Assembly (NCBI GenBank): GCA_905116865.2
Contig: CAJHNH020002480.1
Location: 618,001-682,000 of the forward strand
Length of the DNA: 64,000 bases
Direction of reading: 5' to 3'
Source of the DNA: Candidula unifasciata
Lineage: Eukaryota; Mollusca; Gastropoda; Stylommatophora; Geomitridae
The position numbers and the translations under genes are program-made. Positions 21,236 to 32,758 of the stretch are shown here, piece after piece; positions within the stretch are counted from its first letter, which is position 1; each line of letters starts with the position of its first letter. The notes under the pieces are model-generated. The model was not told where the DNA came from. It worked only from the letters and a program-made list of their open reading frames with translations, and made no database searches.

Positions 21236-21679
21236 TTTGTTACTGAAGTACAAATTCCACCACTCTCAAAAGCATCTGCCTGTTTTACCAGGGCAGTTAT
21301 AAAGGATTCCATTATTTATTTAATATATTAAATTGTTACTGTAGTATGCATCTGACGAGATACTGCGAAATACACCAGGCGATACATTTTGCAGTCTACT
21401 GTTTGTGTCTTATTTGTTCAAATTTACAACAGGGAAACATTGCTTTGACTATAATTTATGGACCTATCTGTGAGCGATGTGGTCAACATTATACTAGCCG
21501 CTTTTACTTTTTCAGTTTGGGTCGATCTGGCAGCCAAAGGTTATTGTTGTCACATTTAGAACTGTTTATAAACATGTCTTCCCTCCAAGATTGTAATCTG
21601 TATAAATAACATTTCATGGATGAGAATCAAACAGATACACATCTTAAAACCCTGTTCAGCCACATACAGTTATATTACA

Positions 21680-22228
21680 GCTATGAAGTAACACACGTGG
21701 TCCAGTGTGGGCGGAATTATGAATGTAAGCTATGAAGTAACACACGTGGTCCAGTGTGGGCGGAATTATGAATGTAAGCTATGAAGTAACACACGTGGTC
21801 CAGTGTGGGCGGAATTATGAATGTAAGCTATGAAGTACACACACGTGGTCCAGTGTGGGCGGAATTATGAATGTAAGCTATGAAGTAACACACGTGGTCC
21901 AGTGTGGGCGGAATTATGAATGTAAGCTATGAAGTAACACACGTGGTCCAGTGTGGGCGGAATTATGAATGTAAGCTATGAAGTAACACACGTGGTCCAG
22001 TGTGGGCGGAATTATGAATGTAAGCTATGAAGTAACACACGTGGTCCAGTGTGGGCGGAATTATGAATGTAAGCTATGAAGTAACACACGTGGTCCAGTG
22101 TGGGCGGAATTATGAATGTAAGCTATGAAGTAACACACGTGGTCCAGTGTGGGCGGAATTATGAATGTAAGCTATGAAGTAACACACGTGGTCCAGTGTG
22201 GGCGGAATTATGAATGTAAGCTATGAAG
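21680..22228. repeat. 49-bp minisatellite, about 11 nearly identical copies
   Basis: The unit gctatgaagtaacacacgtg, then gtccagtgtgggcggaat, then tatgaatgtaa repeats with a 49-base period. Copies are almost identical (one unit reads gtacacac), so the array is young or homogenised. Each unit carries a CACGTG palindrome. It runs directly into SINE S3 at its right end. Confidence 0.97.
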
Positions 22229-22445
22229 GTCGGCTTCTGTGACTTAGGCGCTGCAAATATGCTTTGTAATGTTGAGGTGCTAGATTCGATCGCAACTGCA
22301 GACAGTTTGTCTTGCATTCGTTCTGATACAGGTACCGAGAGCTGACCATTAAGAAAGCAGTGGCAAACTACTAAACATAAAATTTGCCTAGAAAAACCAC
22401 AACAGCCAAACAATGCTGGAGTTCATTCTGCAACATCCTGTAAGG
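22229..22445 (+). mobile_element. SINE family S3 copy
   Basis: ggcgctgcaaatatgctttg, gctagattcgatcgcaactg (B-box-like), gagctgaccattaagaaagc, agtggcaaactactaaacat and tttgcctagaaaaaccacaa. Other copies are at 28.69-28.90 kb (antisense), 31.53-31.77 kb, and a piece near 41.87-41.95 kb. Confidence 0.8.
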
Positions 22446-22724
22446 ACACACAACTAACTTTTTGTAAGCTATGAAATATATGTTGCAGATTTGTTTGTTT
22501 AATTTGTATGTTAGCAAAATATGCAAACAAAATAAAATGCTGTATATATTTACTATTCATTTGAACTTTTCTTAAATATCTTATAATTTTTTTTCTTAAA
22601 GTCACCTTATAAAGAAGTGATTTTAAACACCACCAGGTGTGTATTTAAAAGCAATCAGTGAGGTGCATAAAAAAAAAAAAAAAAGACCTGAACACATAGA
22701 AGTAAGTATAGTTTAAAAAAAAGG

Positions 22725-22990
22725 TTAGGAAAGGACCCTTTTCCACACCTTCAGACGCATTGGGCATACCTATATTTTATAGATCATCAACACTTGGTTT
22801 GTGATATGGTCAACATTATGCTGGCCACCTTTACTTCCCAGGACTTTACCTGGTACCCTATAAGGCTGGGTAAACCTGGAAGCCAAGCTCATGTTAAAAC
22901 AAAAAAAAACAATCAAGCTCTCTCAGGACCTGAACCTGCGACCTTCGGATCTACAGTTGAGCGTCTAGCCGCTGCATCACAGTGGCCACC
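22725..22990 (-). mobile_element. tRNA-headed SINE S2, antisense, well preserved
   Basis: It starts ggaaaggacccttttccaca and ends in a tRNA-like head that reads on the - strand as gtgatgcagcggctagacgc and gatccgaaggtcgcaggttc. The boxes fit RNA polymerase III A and B elements. Confidence 0.85.
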
Positions 22991-23104
22991 ACATATAGAA
23001 GTAAAACAGTACAGCTGAAACATGCAGAAGTGAAACAAGACATTCCCACACAGAAAACCGAAAAAGGACACACTCAGACACACACAAGTGCAAGAAGACA
23101 ACAA

Positions 23105-23215
23105 AATTAAACTATTGTGGCACATTTTTATTAATGTGATAAATGTTAACTGCTTTTTATTAATGTGATAAATGTTAACCGCTTTTTATTAAAGTGATAA
23201 ATGTTAACCGCTTGA
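23105..23215. repeat. Three copies of a ~30-bp repeat
   Basis: tttttattaatgtgataaatgttaac occurs three times in tandem. Confidence 0.85.
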
Positions 23216-24330
23216 TATACACACTTTATTCAGTCACTGGTAGTCCGTAAACATTCACACACAAAAAGCACATTGCTTGACACACTTCAAAAGAAACAAG
23301 CACTGCAAGCTTTTGTTTTCCCAGTTTCAGTCTTCAAATAAACAAGTACATGAATATTTATGTCCAGCATTCTAAAATAAATAAATCAAACACACCTAAA
23401 AACAAGAGCAGAGCCATGTTGATAGCCCTCTGTGTTTCTGTATGAAATTTGTGTACACTACTATAGTCACACAGCTACAGACTACACAAGTGGGTCATGT
23501 GGCACATTCTTTAACACCATTGCCCCAAGAAAGTCATTTTTCGGACTTTGGAGGTTTTTGATGATCTGAAGTCTTTGGACAGTGGCCAGTAGAGTTTTAT
23601 AACAGCTGTGGTGCTGCCAGCAATTGCCTAATGTGTATACACAGTGGGTATGACTATAGTTACCACACACAAAAAACCAAAATATTATTAAGGGTGAGAA
23701 AAGTTCTTAATAGTACATAGAGCAAATCCAGTGGAACTGAATCATGGACAGTCAGTAGATTCATGATAAATAAAGTGGAAGCTGGAAAGAACAATGACGG
23801 GAAAAAACGCCAGAGATATAAAAAGTGTAATGCAGCTGTTTTGGGCTGACCAGGTAATTCCTGAAAAGTAAAGGTGGCTAGCACAATGTTGGCCACATCA
23901 CCCATGAAGCGTGAACTGCTCTATCAAATCATAGGTCTAGCATTATATTCCCAATGGAAAAGAGTTTCTTTCCTTTTTTTTTCTGTGGTCACTGGGTTGG
24001 AGTTTTTTGGCAATGAGATAACTAATAAAGAAGAGTCAAAACGTAGGCTTAATTGTACCATGTACTGCTCTGAAACATGATGTGCTTACATATTAATATG
24101 ATTCTCTCATAGATATAAAGTTCCAGAGTCAGTCTTGCACACCCCTGTGGTTTCTAGGTTTGGGAAGCAGAAAGCGAACCAACACGAGTTCCTGTGGAAA
24201 TGCTACTTTTATACCTGGCTACAAGAATATCTCGACACCGATGTTTCTGATCATATGATCTGCAGAACAAATGTAAGGGGTCTGTGATATTATTAAAAAA
24301 AAATAATAATATACGCTCAAGGGCTTCATT
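23216..24330. other. Intergenic stretch, little recognised
   Basis: There is a short S2-like body piece near 23845-23935 (aaaggtggctagcacaatgt). Otherwise I see nothing supported. Confidence 0.5.
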
Positions 24331-24339
24331 TTGGAAATA

Positions 24340-24590
24340 TCAACTTAATGACCCCCCCCCCACATAAGCATGCTGTAGAAGATGATTAATCAGGGGTATT
24401 TTCTTTAAAGTTGAAATGCTTATGCATGAGAGGCAAGGAACCAAAAGTCTGCATACAAATAAACCAAATACGTAAACTAAATGTGAATACAAAATTCAAG
24501 TTCTGGATTTAGACTAAGTCCAGGAGTTGACGAACAACCAGAACTTCCTCCAGAGTGTACAGCCGGCGAATGCTAAAAAAAACCCGAGAA
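24340..24590 (+). mobile_element. Family A retroposon copy
   Basis: cataagcatgctgtagaaga, tgagaggcaaggaaccaaaa, ttctggatttagactaagtc, gaacaaccagaacttcctcc. The AAG tail is lost (aatgctaaaaaaaacc). Confidence 0.8.
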
Positions 24591-24822
24591 TGCAATCTTT
24601 TTTGCGATTCTAATATTTATAAATTACACCAAGTTTTTCAGATCAGTATGACTATTAAAAGGTGTGGGATCTATAGCATAACTTTGAAAACAAGAGGTGT
24701 TGGCAGGTTTTAGCTAACTGGAAATCACTGCTCTACACAAATCCTTTTCACTCTGACTTAATACCAGTACAGTTAAAACCAATTGCTACTAAAACTCAGC
24801 AACCTCCCTGTGTGTGTTCCTG

Positions 24823-25103
24823 GGCCCCAGTTTAAGAAAAACAAGAACAGACCCATAGCCTCCCCAACAAGCATATCATATGAGATGACTAACTGGGGGC
24901 ATCCTTCGAAGTCGGAGTGTATTTACATGGAAGGCAAGGAACCAACAATCTGCACACAGATAAGCCAGATCTGTCAAATGGATGCACACAACAATCAGTT
25001 TCTTGGGAAGGGGGGTTGGGGGAACTATAGTCCGGAGGTGACAAATAACCAGAGCTTTGTGCCAGATTTTACAGCCGGTGAATGTGAAGAAGAAGAAACT
25101 CAC
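24823..25103 (+). mobile_element. Family A retroposon copy
   Basis: tgggccccagtttaagaaaa, caacaagcatatcatatgag, ttcgaagtcggagtgtattt, aggcaaggaaccaacaatct, tgtgaagaagaagaaac. Confidence 0.85.
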
Positions 25104-26155
25104 TAACCAAACAAATGCAACCAGATTCTATTGTAGCTTTTCAGGCATTAATCAATAAGATAGATATAAACTCCACATTTGCTACCGTCTTTTACTGTGG
25201 CATATTATTGCGACAGATGTACCACCGGAGAAAAACGCAGAAAGTTTCAAGAAGATGAAGAAAAGGTTCTTTACAAACTCAGCACCTGAGACAAAAATTG
25301 CCATTTGTTGTTGCCACCTCAAGTAACTATCTACATCCACTCTTGAGTTTATAGATACCTTAATAATCCTTCAAATTCTCATTAAACAAGGGTGTCCAAT
25401 GCAATGATTGTGACCTACTAGTTTATTGGCAAGCCTTGAAAGGAAAGCCTATGGTGGTCTGTGACTTACTGTCTTTTCATTTCAGAAACAACTGGCGATC
25501 TACTTTATATACTCTATACCACAGACAGCTAGTGATTTCTGAGTTATCCCTCAAACCTAAAAAGTTGGCCACCCCTGTCATAAAATCAAACACACAAGGA
25601 GATTCATGCACAAGTATGGCAGCCTGATACAAACATCTTTATTATTACAGAAAACCAGATACTTTCAAATGTCAGTGATGATACTGTTAACTATGCTTTT
25701 CTTGATGAGCTGATCAGTGCATTCTCGTAAATTAGTCCTGGGGGCAGGTTTCAGTAGGGACAAGGTTTTCCAATATAAATACTGATACTTTTATTTATGT
25801 TTTGTTTCGCAGCATCTCTTTTCATTCCTCTGTATCATAAATATATATAGCTGGTGTCTAGAATTCTTCTTGATGTGGTTTATGTTGACAAAGACAGGTT
25901 GAAACATTGCTTGCTTTGAATCCTGCTTCTTTGTTGGTTTATCCTTCTTCTTTGACTTCCCACATAATGCTGTTGTCTAACCTCACCCATTTACACTTAA
26001 TGTTCTTGCAGTCAGGCAGCAATGATCAATCAGTTTGTCCCCTTCACAGACAAAAGAATCTCAATCCGGATAGCAGACCAACAGGGCAGATCCCAATACC
26101 CTGTTTAACCTTCAGAGAAGTTGTAATTAGGGCATCCCTAACGGCCACACCAACC
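25104..26155. other. Intergenic stretch, nothing recognised
   Basis: No ORF with gene character and no matched repeat. Confidence 0.5.
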
Positions 26156-26159
26156 CAGT

Positions 26160-26515
26160 GTAAGATGTGCAAGTGTATCCTGTGGCCAGTGTAACCAGTG
26201 CAAGTGTATCCTGTGCCCAGTGTAACCAGTGCAAGTGTAACCTGTGCAAGTGTTTCATGTGCCCAGTGTAACCAGTGCAAGTATATCCTGTGCCCAGTGT
26301 AACCAGTGCAAGTGTAACCTGTGCAAGTGTAACCTGTGCAAGTGTTTCATGTGCCCAGTGTAACCAGTGCAAGTGTATCCTGTGCCCAGTGTAACCAGTG
26401 CAAGTGTTTTCTGTGCCCAGTGTAACCAGTGCAAGTGTATCCTGTGCAAGTGTTTTCTGTGCCCAGTGTAACCAGTGCAAGTGTATCCTGTGCGCAGTGT
26501 AACCGGTGCAAGCAA
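26160..26515. repeat. ~31-bp minisatellite with shorter sub-units
   Basis: The unit cctgtgcccagtgtaaccag plus tgcaagtgtat repeats about 12 times, with some units lacking the middle part. The Leu/His/Trp-repeat frames on the - strand are products of the array. Confidence 0.93.
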
Positions 26516-26679
26516 GGATGTCTGGAAGCATGCAAATAAGCTTTCTTTTATTTCATTATATTTACCGAGCTGCGGAAACCTTGACACAAACCTCTGAAAT
26601 CTTAATGTTAGTAGGATTCTCCTCCCCACCATCAACTTAACTAATAATGTAGTCTGAGCATAGTTATTAGTAGAAACTA

Positions 26680-26900
26680 TCATCAAAGCAATCCAGACAG
26701 ATCCATAGGTGCTCCGATCAACTCTTTAATAGACCATAAGCATAAAACAAATGATCACACCAACTCTGAACTGACTGACTATTCAAATGTCTTGTGCCCT
26801 TAGTGAAATGTTCATGCCTGGCTGCTCCAGGTTGCACTCCCATATCTACCAACGTGGACAGGGATCCTGAATCCTGCGTGTTGTCATAACCATCTTCACC
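26680..26900 (-). mobile_element. LINE C-terminal fragment (CPECC family), antisense
   Basis: gatccataggtgctccgatc, ctcttagtgaaatgtt-like and gctgctccaggttgcactcc parallel 60256-60405, where the - strand frame ends in LWICLECCGNNP. This is a decayed copy. Confidence 0.65.
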
Positions 26901-28170
26901 ACACGCTTACAGTGTGGCATTAATGAACATAAACTGTTGTGATTAAATGTTTCACATAAAGAAAACAAGTGATTCAACACAATCTTCTACATCACAGCGT
27001 AGTCAATATTTTATTGTGATTAAACAAGTAACCATAATTTGTAAAAAAAAAAAGCACATTATTAAAATAAAAACAAAACAGAGTTTAACCCACGGGTTCA
27101 AACTGATACACTAACTTCTTATCTGATAATTCACTGTCTTGTAAATTACTGTCATTCTTCTTTACAAATGAGTGCTGTAATAGGTTTCAATAATTAAGCA
27201 CTTTGTGCACTCTGGCTATCTGAAGCAATTAGCAACACACGTTTGTTTACACTTCATTTTTCAAATCTTCTTACCTGCTTACCCTCAAATGAATGTTGGA
27301 TGTGTCTTTCTCATTCATAGCAAAGTTATCTGCTGTTTTCTTTGATGATATTTGTCCATTTTTTTTTTCAAAACACATTTCTGCCTATAAATTATTATTC
27401 CAAACTGTTGATAGGGCAGGTCTACTCATCACTTTCCAAATGGCTAAGAAAATGTTTTTAAACATCAAGTATTCCCACTTGGGAACTTGATTTTTTGCCT
27501 CTGACCAATATACACATACACAAAATATCACTGGTTTATGGGGGGGGGGGGGGGGGGGGGGGGTGACGGGGGGGGGGGGGGGGGGGGGTGACCAACTGCC
27601 CTAAATGTACTGCCCACTGCTAAATCTGAACAATAACTTCAGTTAGCCTGCCTTCTGTAGCTAAATCTCAGAAAGATTTCGTGGCCTATGAAATCCACTC
27701 TAGAGTGCTAGCTGTGAGAAATTTAACCAGAACTTCAAAAACGTTAAGTCCATCATAAAAACTTGTCTGGCAGTGAAACCACAAAAGAAGTGATCTGAAG
27801 AAAAATGTAATAGTTCAAAACAGAAGTGGACATCACAGCTCTGCTGCTTCTTTGATTCTTCTGTGAGACAAACATTATTATCAGGAGGCCGGTATTCTTG
27901 ATGAAAACTGCTGTGCCGTCCAGATCCCGCTGTGTACCCTACACTTTTGCAGACAGCTCTAATTCTATCTTTTTAAAAATCACACCCAAAGATGCCTTTT
28001 GGCTCTTCCAATGATCTTTCATATGCCCATTATATCCAAAACAATTGTTACTTTTAACTAAAATATGTTGGCTCTAAACAAGTTCAAATAATAACATTCC
28101 TTACCAGAACAAGTCATCATTATCAATTTCCAAATTGGCCGTTATGCAGTGGAGGAAGGAACAGTCTGCA
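26901..28170. other. Intergenic stretch with a long G tract
   Basis: Nothing coding is supported. The 27541-27590 G tracts are listed separately. Confidence 0.5.
27541..27593. repeat. Duplicated poly-G tract
   Basis: About 23 G, then tgac, then about 22 G, then tgacc: a duplicated G-run unit. Run lengths in such tracts are often misassembled. Confidence 0.85.
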
Positions 28171-28171
28171 A

Positions 28172-28455
28172 TCAATTCTTCTTCTTCACATTCACTAGCA
28201 GAAAGTTATGGTTGTTCACACACTTCTGGACTTTTGTCTTGCTCCAGAACTTGAGTTCTATGTGTACATTCATTTTATAGAAATAGCTTATTTGTATGCA
28301 GACTGTTGGTTCCTCTCCATTCAAGCAGATGCACTCCGACTTCAAAGGAACACACCCATAATTAGCAGCTTTCACACATGCTTATATTCAGGGGAGGTTG
28401 TACCCCCCCCCCTTTCCCCACATATGGGGACCAGGAACCCACACTGGGAGAAATA
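28172..28455 (-). mobile_element. Family A retroposon copy (antisense)
   Basis: ttcttcttcttcacattcac (the tail reversed), cttctggacttttgtcttgc, cagactgttggttcctctcc, agatgcactccgacttcaaa, ggggaccaggaacccacact. Confidence 0.85.
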
Positions 28456-28489
28456 CAATCCATTGCCTGATGGGTGGCACTGGTTTTTG

Positions 28490-28556
28490 CCATTCCATGT
28501 GGATGTAAGATCCATTTCCTGTGGATGTAAGATCCATTTCATGTGGATGTAAGATG
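28490..28556. repeat. Three copies of a 22-bp repeat
   Basis: tgtggatgtaagatccatttc repeats three times. Confidence 0.85.
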
Positions 28557-28684
28557 TCTTTAATGTTACAGAATGAGTAAAGGCAATAATCAGAAAGAGT
28601 AAGTTAGTCTAACAACTGAATGAAGCATTTTAACAATTGAATGAGCCATGCAGAATTTACGAAAAGCAAATCCTGTACGAAAGT

Positions 28685-28900
28685 TAGTTGTGTATCCTTT
28701 ACAGGACGTTGCAGAACCAACCCTAACATCCCCTGGCTATTGTGTGGTTTCTCTAGGCAATTTACATCTAGTAGTTTGCCACTGCTTTCTGGACGGTCGG
28801 CTTTCTTGATACCACTGTTGAAACCAGCGCAAGGCGCATTGCCTGCAGCTGGGATCGAACCTGGCATCCTGGCATTACGAAGCGAAGAAATCCTGTACAG
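28685..28900 (-). mobile_element. SINE family S3 copy (antisense)
   Basis: ggacgttgcagaaccaaccc, ggtttctctaggcaatttac, agtagtttgccactgctttc and gctgggatcgaacctggcat are the reverse of the 22.23 kb copy. Confidence 0.78.
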
Positions 28901-28964
28901 ACTTACCAATAAAAGCATGTTTGGTACTAAATGAGTTAATGAGTAACTTTCAACTTCACAATTC

Positions 28965-29168
28965 CCCATGTGGGTTCTACGGTACTATTTTGAGTGAAAG
29001 AACGGACTCACTGCCGCTTAACAAGCAAGTTGTAAAAGATTTCTTATTAAGGGTTTGCTGAAATCAGAGATTGTTGGGCCAAAAGGTGCAGATACTGCAG
29101 CCTAACCTCAAACTACAATATAAAACACCAACCACTATTTTAAGGGGGATGCAGAAGAAGACATGAAT
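28965..29168 (+). mobile_element. Family B retroposon copy
   Basis: catgtgggttctacggtac, taacaagcaagttgtaaaag, gttgggccaaaaggtgcaga, ttttaagggggatgcagaag. Confidence 0.8.
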
Positions 29169-29169
29169 T

Positions 29170-29900
29170 TAACATGTTACAAATTTTTTTTTAGCTTGAC
29201 AATATGCAACCAAATATCAGTTTGTATATGTTACAACTGTTTCAAATGAAATCTAGGCTTTTAGCTGCAACTATGTGACAAGACAGTCTTCCAGTGTCTG
29301 TGTAAGAGTAAAAACACCAATTACTATATCAACAACATTATTTTGTTCTTTCAAAACCATACATCATAGTGTTGCTAACATTTGTCAAAAGTATTACACG
29401 TTTTTTTTTCATGACTCACAAAATAATTATGGAAGTACGAATTACACAGAATATACAAAATACAGGCTGCAGTTATATGAGCAAGGAACCCCCCAAAAAA
29501 AAACCCACATGCATCAACATTAAATACCATGAAGTCATTTATTGCACAAAAACACTAACAGAAGTTCGCAGACATGACAAAATGAAGGGGAGGGGAAAAG
29601 CAACCATAGACAAGTGGAAGCTGCATGGAGACAATTTAATATAAGGTTCAAAGAATATGTCAGAGACAGCATATAGTTCAATTAACATTTTACAGATTAT
29701 TTTAATTTCTTTTACAATTTATGTTAGTCATGAGTGACCACTGGCCAACAGATAATACAATATATTAACTAATTAATGAGCCTTCATGATTTGAAACAGA
29801 TAATACATTAACTGCACAGAAATAAGCTCAACATATGTAATCTGAGAAAATGTCTGTAGCATCCTTTTTAAAATATGTCAGTTTTTTCTTTCTCTTTTTC
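29170..29900. other. Intergenic stretch, nothing recognised
   Basis: AT-rich, with no supported feature. Confidence 0.5.
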
Positions 29901-29904
29901 GGGT

Positions 29905-30100
29905 TTTTGGCTGAACTCCAGCAGAAAGTGGTGGTTATTCACTTACATCTTGACTTTAGTCTCTCTCTAGATCTTTTAAGTTTTGTGTGCATATTCATTT
30001 TACAGATATTATTCATTTGTACGCAGACTGTTCTTTCCTCATCTCTCAGACAGAGGCAATCTGTCTTTAAAAAGAAACACTTCTAATTAGTCTACTATTA
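29905..30100 (-). mobile_element. Family A retroposon, diverged antisense copy 1 of 2
   Basis: ggctgaactccagcagaaag, acttacatcttgactttagt, tacgcagactgttctttcc. The neighbouring copy at 30185-30400 is very similar, so a local duplication is possible. Confidence 0.65.
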
Positions 30101-30184
30101 CGACAGAGATTCCCAGGTATCTCTATGGGAAAAAAAACTACTACACTCAAAACTGAAAATAAGCCATGGCTTCCAGATAGCTTC

Positions 30185-30400
30185 AGGTTTTCTGGCTGTA
30201 AACTCCAGTGGAAAATTCTGGTCTTCGCCTACATCTGGACTTCAGTCTCGTTCTAGATCCTTTTTTTTTTTAAAGTTTTGCGTGCATATTCATTTCACAG
30301 ATCTTGCTCATTTGAATCTCCGGCAGAGGCAATCTGTCCTTAAAGGAAACACTCCTAATTAGTCAACTAATACAACAGAGAACCTCAGGTATCTCTGAAA
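30185..30400 (-). mobile_element. Family A retroposon, diverged antisense copy 2 of 2
   Basis: gtaaactccagtggaaaatt, cttcagtctcgttctagatc, cacagatcttgctcatttg, ggcagaggcaatctgtcctt. It shares the unusual cagaggcaatctgtc with the copy just left of it. Confidence 0.65.
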
Positions 30401-30599
30401 CACCCCCCCCCCCCCCACCCCTCCAAAAAGCACTTAAAAATGAATATGGCCATTGAGTTAACCGTATGTGTCGATTCCTCCCCACCAAATATATGGTTGA
30501 CACATTCCGTTTCTGGGGACAGCTTTTATCGAGTTTGCTCTCTAGACAGTTGCAGTCCCCTGCTGACGAGATTCTGTCTTCCCGAGTGGACCGCCGCGA

Positions 30600-30812
30600 T
30601 CAAAACATTGCGAAGGCAGCGTGGTCGAGGCTGCCAAAACTATCGGTCATTATCCCGCCCCGACACAGCACAACCACAATACACGCTGTTCCCACGAAAA
30701 ACACATAATATCCTGCGTTGGAAATGCGCATAAAATAGCAGTCCATTATTATAGAACAGAATAATCCGAGAGTTGACAGCCAGCGAAAATAAACACAGCT
30801 GCTGTCCGCCAT
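30600..30812 (-). CDS. Candidate small two-helix membrane protein (70 aa)
   Basis: The start is chosen at AAAATGGCGG, a strong animal initiation context. An in-frame ATG 15 codons upstream is also possible. The peptide begins MADSSCVYFRWL. Two hydrophobic segments follow, at about residues 10-26 and 33-50 (YYVFFVGTACIVVVLC), joined by a short polar turn, then a short polar tail to a TGA. The region is locally richer in G, C and CpG than its surroundings, as expected near a transcription start. It is either a complete microprotein gene or the first exon of a longer gene whose donor I cannot see. I do not recognise the family. A TMEM72-like N-terminus is a weak idea from the helix layout only. 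Confidence 0.45.
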   Translation of the reverse strand: MADSSCVYFRWLSTLGLFCSIIMDCYFMRISNAGYYVFFVGTACIVVVLCRGGIMTDSFGSLDHAAFAMF

Positions 30813-30899
30813 TTTGAAAACGGAAGTCCAAAATGAATATGAGCTCAAGGCTTCCATAGCACAAGGTAAACAGCGTGACTACTTCACCACAGAAACTGT

Positions 30900-31530
30900 G
30901 TTATCATATCGATGGCCACAGACTGATGGATATACTAAAGATTGGACCAGAGTGCTGATGAACTTGTCTGATGAGCAATGAGGAACTAAGAGAAACTGAA
31001 GATTTCTGGGAAATCACAGAGAATAAATCTTTTTTAATTAAAAGTTGTCAGCTGAAAGAAATGTGGGGATAACATCTGCAAGTTGTATGTTTGAGAACTT
31101 CTAATGTCAGAGATCAAACTTAGTGTACTGCCTTTCAGTGCAAACAATATTTTTTATGTGCAATAACCAATTTTCCTTGAAACACCCTGTATTTGAAAAA
31201 AAAAAAAACTTTTAAACATTCACATATGTTTTGATAAAACAGTGGCGGAAAATAAAGACACCTGCGTGAAGTTCTGATTGAAATCAAAATACTGCAAGGG
31301 TGAAATGGGACAAGAAACAATGGGAAAAGCAACACTGTACATGGAATGTGTGAATTCTACAATACAACAAAACAACTAAATAACGTATAATTTTGAGAAC
31401 ACCAGGGAAAACAAAATAATTTGAAATAAGTTAAACTGTTTATTTCCCTTCCATTTCTACTCACAGTTCCTTTGCTCTGATGTATTCCAAATAATATGTA
31501 GAGATATTTTTTCAAACAGTTTACTAAACA
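30900..31530. other. Intergenic stretch, nothing recognised
   Basis: Upstream of the small membrane-protein candidate on its strand. No clear promoter motif. Confidence 0.5.
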
Positions 31531-31532
31531 GT

Positions 31533-31772
31533 CAAGTGTCTGTGGCATAGGTGCTGCGAATGCACTTCATAATTCCAGTATGCTGGGTTCGATCCTAACT
31601 GTGAGCGAGTTTGCAGCAGACAACCTTGCGATGCTTTCAAGAGTAGTATCACGAGCTGACCATCAGAAAACTATGGCAAACTACTGAACGTAAAATTGCC
31701 TAGTGAAATCACAAACAACCCAAAAAAAATGTTGGGGTTGGTTCTGCAAAATTCTGTAATGGACAACACAAT
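31533..31772 (+). mobile_element. SINE family S3 copy
   Basis: gtgtctgtggcataggtgct (A-box-like), gctgggttcgatcctaactg (B-box-like), gagctgaccatcagaaaact, atggcaaactactgaacgta, aattgcctagtgaaatcaca. Confidence 0.83.
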
Positions 31773-31939
31773 GTGCTGGGGAATGCCCATGATCTCCTTC
31801 CTGCCTTCTCCTGAGAGCTAACCATTCCACACAGGGCTGCCCCAAATGGGGTACTCCGGGGTCAACACCTGTAGAGAAAGGGACAAAGAGGACACCACAC
31901 AAATCAGGCAACATCTCGACCCACACAAAACAATGGCCA

Positions 31940-32135
31940 GTCATCCTAGAAATAGGCCTGACGTCTTCCCTCGAAGTCGAAGTACAGCTGCCCGTGAGGC
32001 AGGGAACAGCAAAAGCCAGTAAAATGGTTGTACACGCAAAACTCAGGTCCAGGTAAAAGCCAAAAGTCCAAGCGGACGATTAACTGGGACCTTCCTCCGG
32101 AATTCACAGTCGGTGAATGAAGAAGAAGAAGAACT
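31940..32135 (+). mobile_element. Family A retroposon, 5'-truncated copy
   Basis: cttccctcgaagtcgaagta, gtgaggcagggaacagcaaa, cttcctccggaattcacagt, cggtgaatgaagaagaagaa. Confidence 0.8.
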
Positions 32136-32204
32136 GGCATATTTCCTCCTGTATCTCATCTCATAAGTGCTGGATTTATGTATATGAGTTATACTGACAG
32201 TGTC

Positions 32205-32615
32205 CTTCTTGTGTGGGTTCTGGAAGCCCCACTTTGGAAAAAAAAGACTCACTCCCCTTTAACAAGCATGTTGTAAGAGGTGAAAAAAAAAGGGCATTTC
32301 TGAAACTGGATGTGTGGGACTGAAAAGTGTGGACAGAGTTGAGTTGAGTCAAGAATTGACATCACAGCACTCGGGGCATTCCCATGCGTGCTCTGTCCTC
32401 ATCTTCAGCAGCCAGCGCCGAGTTCCAATACTGATGGTACAGGTCACAATCTGGTTATATGCCTGTCTTGCCTTTCCTCTGAGCGTAGTGAGCCCAGGTG
32501 CCACATTCTCTCAAACTTTTTCATGAAAAGTGTAGACATCGCAGCCTAGCTGTAAACCACAACACAATGTGCTAATCACCAATTTAAGGGTGAACACAAA
32601 AAGAAGACAGGGTCT
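32205..32615 (+). mobile_element. Family B retroposon copy with internal insert
   Basis: The left part gtgtgggttctggaagcccc ... taacaagcatgttgtaagag and the right part gtagacatcgcagcctagct ... aatttaagggtgaacac belong to family B. About 240 bases between them are not family B and are unidentified. Confidence 0.7.
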
Positions 32616-32721
32616 AAGTGTGACACAGGTAGCACAGTGCTGTTTTGAACAGAGCTTTAACCTTTCAAGGAAGGCATTTCTAGAAAATATTGAGGAATTT
32701 AATTGCATACTTGCCACTGCA

Positions 32722-32758
32722 AAACACACACACACACACATATATATATACACACACC
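32722..32758. repeat. (CA)n(TA)n microsatellite
   Basis: acacacacacacacatatatatatacacacac. Confidence 0.9.

Noticed and set aside
26044..26686. Leu-His-Trp repeat protein ORFs
   Set aside because: Produced by the ~31-bp minisatellite.
30440..30733. Two overlapping + strand ORFs opposite the small membrane-protein candidate
   Set aside because: They lack hydrophobic or motif structure and a good start context. The - strand frame explains the local composition better.
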